Shown here: piece by piece, positions 42,741-44,455 of the stretch
Numbering within the stretch: the first letter of the stretch is position 1
How the letters are laid out: each line of letters opens with the position of its first letter
From: an uncultured Prevotella sp.
GTDB lineage: Bacteria > Bacteroidota > Bacteroidia > Bacteroidales > Bacteroidaceae
NCBI GenBank assembly: GCA_937877595.1
Contig: CALFIY010000058.1
Location: 1 to 44,455 of the forward strand
DNA length: 44,455 bases
Direction of reading: 5' to 3'
The notes under the pieces: generated by a model
The model's input: the letters and a program-made list of their open reading frames with translations, nothing else
What the model was told of the DNA's origin: nothing
Databases searched by the model: none
Position numbers and translations under genes: made by a program

Positions 42741-42791
42741 AACTTTTCTCCCCCTTTTCGTTCTGGAACTGGAAAAAAACGGCCGGCATCT

Positions 42792-42822
42792 TTGGCGTTC
42801 TGCCGCGGATTGTGTATCTTTG
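42792..42822 (+). promoter_or_regulatory. Promoter of the sulfatase-maturase gene
   Basis: TTG at 42792-42794, a 20-bp spacer, and TATCTTTG at 42815-42822, 31 bases before the ATG at 42854. Divergent from the GH2 promoter about 50 bases away. Confidence 0.75.
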
Positions 42823-42853
42823 CGCACCATTTCATCACCCATAGCTTCAGGCC

Positions 42854-44263
42854 ATGCCCACTTTCTCCCCTTTCGCCCGCCCGCTCTACGTGATGGCCAA
42901 GCCGTCAGGCAGTCTCTGCAACCTGCATTGCGACTATTGCTACTACTTGGAGAAGAGGCTCCTCTACGCCCATTCCCCCTCTCCCCTGCTGATGGACGAC
43001 AATACGCTGGAGACCTTCATCCGTCAGTACATAGAGGCGCAGACGCAGCCGCAGGTGCTCTTCACCTGGCACGGCGGCGAGCCGCTGATGCGCCCATTGA
43101 GTTTCTACAGGCGCGTGGTGGAGCTTCAGCGCAAGCACGCCCGGGGCCACTACATTGACAACTGCCTGCAGACCAACGGCACGCTGCTCAATGATGACTG
43201 GTGCGCGTTCTTCCGCGAGCACAACTGGCTCATAGGCATCTCCATCGACGGGCCGCAGGAGATGCACGACGGGTACCGGCGCAGTGGGCGAAGGCTCCTG
43301 GCGATGCAAAGCTTGGAAGCTTCGCCCACTACGGTGCCGGGGCCGCAAAGCTTGGAAGCTTCGCCCACTACGCTGCCGGGGCCGCAAAGCTTGGAAGCTT
43401 CGCCCACTACGGGGGGAGGAAGGAGAGGGGGGGCGACGTTCGACCAGGTGCTGCGCGGGATACGCCTGCTGCAGAAGCACGGCGTGGAGTGGAACGCCAT
43501 GGGTGTGGTCAATGACTGCACGGCCGCCCACCCCCTCGACGTCTATCACTGCTACAAGGACATTGGCTGCCAGTACATACAGTTCGCCCCCGTCGTGGAG
43601 CGGCTCCAGCACCATGAGGACGGCCGCCACCTGGCCTCCCCCTCCTTCCTTACGACCGGCCCTCAACACGCCCAAGCGGCCACCGCCCCAAACGACCAGA
43701 CGGCCATCCTCGCCCCCTACTCCGTCAGCCCTGGGCAGTATGGACGCTTTTGCTGCGCCATCTTCGACGAGTGGGTGCGCCACGATGTGGGGCGTGTGTT
43801 CGTGCAGCTCTTCGACTCCACGCTGGCCTGCTGGGCTGGCGTGGAGCCGGGCGTATGCACCATGTGCGCCACCTGCGGCCATGCCGCCGTCATCGAGGCC
43901 AACGGCGACCTCTACTCCTGCGACCATTTCGTGTTTCCTGAGTACCGGCTGGGCAATATCCACCACGCCAGCATCACCTCCATGATGTACAGCCCACGCC
44001 AGCTGCGCTTCGGGCGCAGCAAGCGCGATGCCCTGCCCCGGCAGTGCCGCGAGTGCCGCTGGCTGTTCGCCTGTCACGGCGGCTGCCCCAAAGACCGCTT
44101 CTGCCGTGCAGCCGACGGCGAGCCGGGCCTGAACTACTTCTGCGAGGACTTCCGGCTGTTCTTCGCGCACGTGGCACCCTACATGGACTTCATGAAAAAC
44201 GAACTGGACCACCAGCGGCCGCCGGCCAACATCATGCAGTCTGCACTGCTCCCTCGGGGATAA
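42854..44263 (+). CDS. Anaerobic sulfatase-maturating enzyme (radical SAM, SPASM) with in-frame repeat insertion
   Basis: Activates sulfatases by oxidising a Cys or Ser to formylglycine without oxygen. 469 aa against about 400 for typical family members. Radical-SAM cluster CNLHCDYC (Cys22, 26, 29). FTWHGGEPLMR, DNCLQTNGTLL and GISIDGPQEMHDGYRRSG follow. SPASM cluster Cys residues are in VCTMCATCGHAAVIEANGDL and CRECRWLFACHGGCPKDRF. The match is strong. Odd feature: between GYRRSG and ATFDQVLRG, residues about 147-193 are an insertion containing QSLEASPTTVPGP, QSLEASPTTLPGP and QSLEASPTT (152-186). In other members these two motifs are nearly contiguous. The stop codon lies inside the 23-bp repeat at 44255. 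Confidence 0.9.
   Translation: MPTFSPFARPLYVMAKPSGSLCNLHCDYCYYLEKRLLYAHSPSPLLMDDNTLETFIRQYIEAQTQPQVLFTWHGGEPLMRPLSFYRRVVELQRKHARGHYIDNCLQTNGTLLNDDWCAFFREHNWLIGISIDGPQEMHDGYRRSGRRLLAMQSLEASPTTVPGPQSLEASPTTLPGPQSLEASPTTGGGRRGGATFDQVLRGIRLLQKHGVEWNAMGVVNDCTAAHPLDVYHCYKDIGCQYIQFAPVVERLQHHEDGRHLASPSFLTTGPQHAQAATAPNDQTAILAPYSVSPGQYGRFCCAIFDEWVRHDVGRVFVQLFDSTLACWAGVEPGVCTMCATCGHAAVIEANGDLYSCDHFVFPEYRLGNIHHASITSMMYSPRQLRFGRSKRDALPRQCRECRWLFACHGGCPKDRFCRAADGEPGLNYFCEDFRLFFAHVAPYMDFMKNELDHQRPPANIMQSALLPRG
43306..43411. repeat. 27-bp dispersed repeat, three copies at 39-bp period inside the sulfatase-maturase gene
   Basis: Copies start at 43306, 43345 and 43384. Each contains GCAAAGCTTGGAAGCTTCGC then CCACTACG, and the 11-12 base spacers are CCGGGG-rich. 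All copies agree with the intergenic copy at 39519. An inverted, diverged copy lies just upstream: AGTGGGCGAAG (43283-43293) complements CTTCGCCCACT (43320-43330). The 39-bp period (13 codons) preserves frame. Confidence 0.93.
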
Positions 44264-44323
44264 AAGGCATCTATCCCGGAGACAAAAGCCATTTATCCCT
44301 CGGGGATAAAAGGCATTTGTCCC
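44255..44323. repeat. 23-bp tandem repeat, 3 units, over the sulfatase-maturase stop
   Basis: Three 23-bp units at 44255-44277, 44278-44300 and 44301-44323 with pattern CGGGGATAAAAGGCAT...ATCCC (variants GGAGACAAAAGCC and TTTGTCCC). Each can fold as GGGATA/TATCCC hairpins. The first unit contains the TAA stop (44261-44263), so the final codons (LLPRG) come from the repeat. Beyond it, up to 44455, I see no gene in the 192 bases after the stop. Confidence 0.75.
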
Positions 44324-44410
44324 GGACCTTGCCCGTTGGCTATGTTGGCCAGAATGACTGATTATAGCGTATGGTAGCCATTGCCCCAAAACGCCAGCGT
44401 AGGGAAACTT

Positions 44411-44447
44411 TGGAAAGAACCGTTCAAAGTCCTGGAAAGAACCGTTC
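44411..44447. repeat. 15-bp direct repeat at the window end
   Basis: TGGAAAGAACCGTTC occurs at 44411-44425 and 44433-44447 (22-bp period). It may be the start of a longer array beyond the window. Confidence 0.7.
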
Positions 44448-44455
44448 TCTCTGTC

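Noticed and set aside
42707..42838. 44-residue N-terminal extension of the GH2 enzyme
   Set aside because: It would place the signal peptide internally and runs through the -7 and -33 boxes; ATG 42706 begins a normal signal peptide.
43201..43515. Alternative frame with repeated KLGSFAHY peptides inside the sulfatase maturase
   Set aside because: Out-of-frame reading of the same 27-bp DNA repeats; the frame with conserved Cys motifs reads QSLEASPTT.
42905..44389. Long minus-strand frame (494 codons) opposite the sulfatase maturase
   Set aside because: Mirrors a GC-rich gene with unambiguous radical-SAM and SPASM motifs on the plus strand; no recognisable protein features.

Overview
The window reads as chromosomal DNA of a Bacteroidetes bacterium, most likely Prevotellaceae. 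Genes are preceded by the Bacteroidetes -7 box TAnnTTTG, usually with a TTG about 19-20 bp upstream, rather than a sigma-70 type promoter. Lipoproteins start with short Bacteroidetes-type signal peptides, and families typical of the phylum are present (a lipid-anchored TamA-like protein beside TamB, DUF4369, DUF4954, FimB/Mfa2-like lipoprotein, GH2 with anaerobic sulfatase maturase). I see no rRNA, tRNA, CRISPR array, transposase or prophage gene.

Layout. 1-7210: a 21-bp tandem repeat, then tamB and an overlapping tamA-like (tamL) gene for outer-membrane assembly. 7221-8999 (minus): dnaX. 9302-14775 (plus): a run comprising divIC/ftsB-like, a small membrane protein, a DUF4369 lipoprotein, pyrC, a stand-alone MetH reactivation domain, a metallophosphoesterase and plsC. 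14797-15546 (minus): polyprenol-phosphate mannosyltransferase-like GT2, divergent from thrS. 15736-19437 (plus): thrS and two lipoproteins. 19463-22958 (minus): pheT, yebC and a TSCPD protein. 23076-25232 (plus): tex. 25214-26953 (minus): an MscS channel overlapping the end of tex. 27117-28491 (minus): infC-rpmI-rplT with a clear terminator. 28658-30494 (minus): HepT (HEPN), MntA (MNT), a 49-codon ORF resembling the C-terminal tail of type I restriction HsdR, then a PfkB sugar kinase. 30716-34167 (plus): hflX, a second 21-bp repeat array and a DUF4954 protein. 34193-39470 (plus): aldo/keto reductase, a single-chain restriction-modification enzyme, an amidohydrolase and lpxD. 39547-42706 (minus): a GH2 beta-galactosidase-like enzyme and a free-standing B3/B4 domain protein. 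42854-44263 (plus): anaerobic sulfatase-maturating radical SAM enzyme.

Most of the window is housekeeping: envelope assembly, translation, replication and pyrimidine synthesis. The unusual material is the restriction-modification enzyme, the HepT/MntA module with its extra small ORF, the split methionine-synthase reactivation domain, and the repeats. The repeat families are: (i) a 21-bp repeat at two intergenic loci 32 kb apart; (ii) an extended promoter sequence whose spacer is conserved between unrelated genes and which forms a composite direct/inverted element before hflX; (iii) a 27-bp repeat that lies intergenically after lpxD and is also inserted three times in frame in the sulfatase maturase; (iv) 7- or 10-bp tandem repeats just before several start codons; (v) a 23-bp repeat that supplies the stop codon of the sulfatase maturase.

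Base composition rises from about 33.8 kb onward. Single 60-base lines reach 43/60 G+C in the aldo/keto reductase against 33-34/60 in the restriction-modification gene and 34/60 in a tamB line, so the restriction-modification gene looks like an insertion in a GC-rich stretch.
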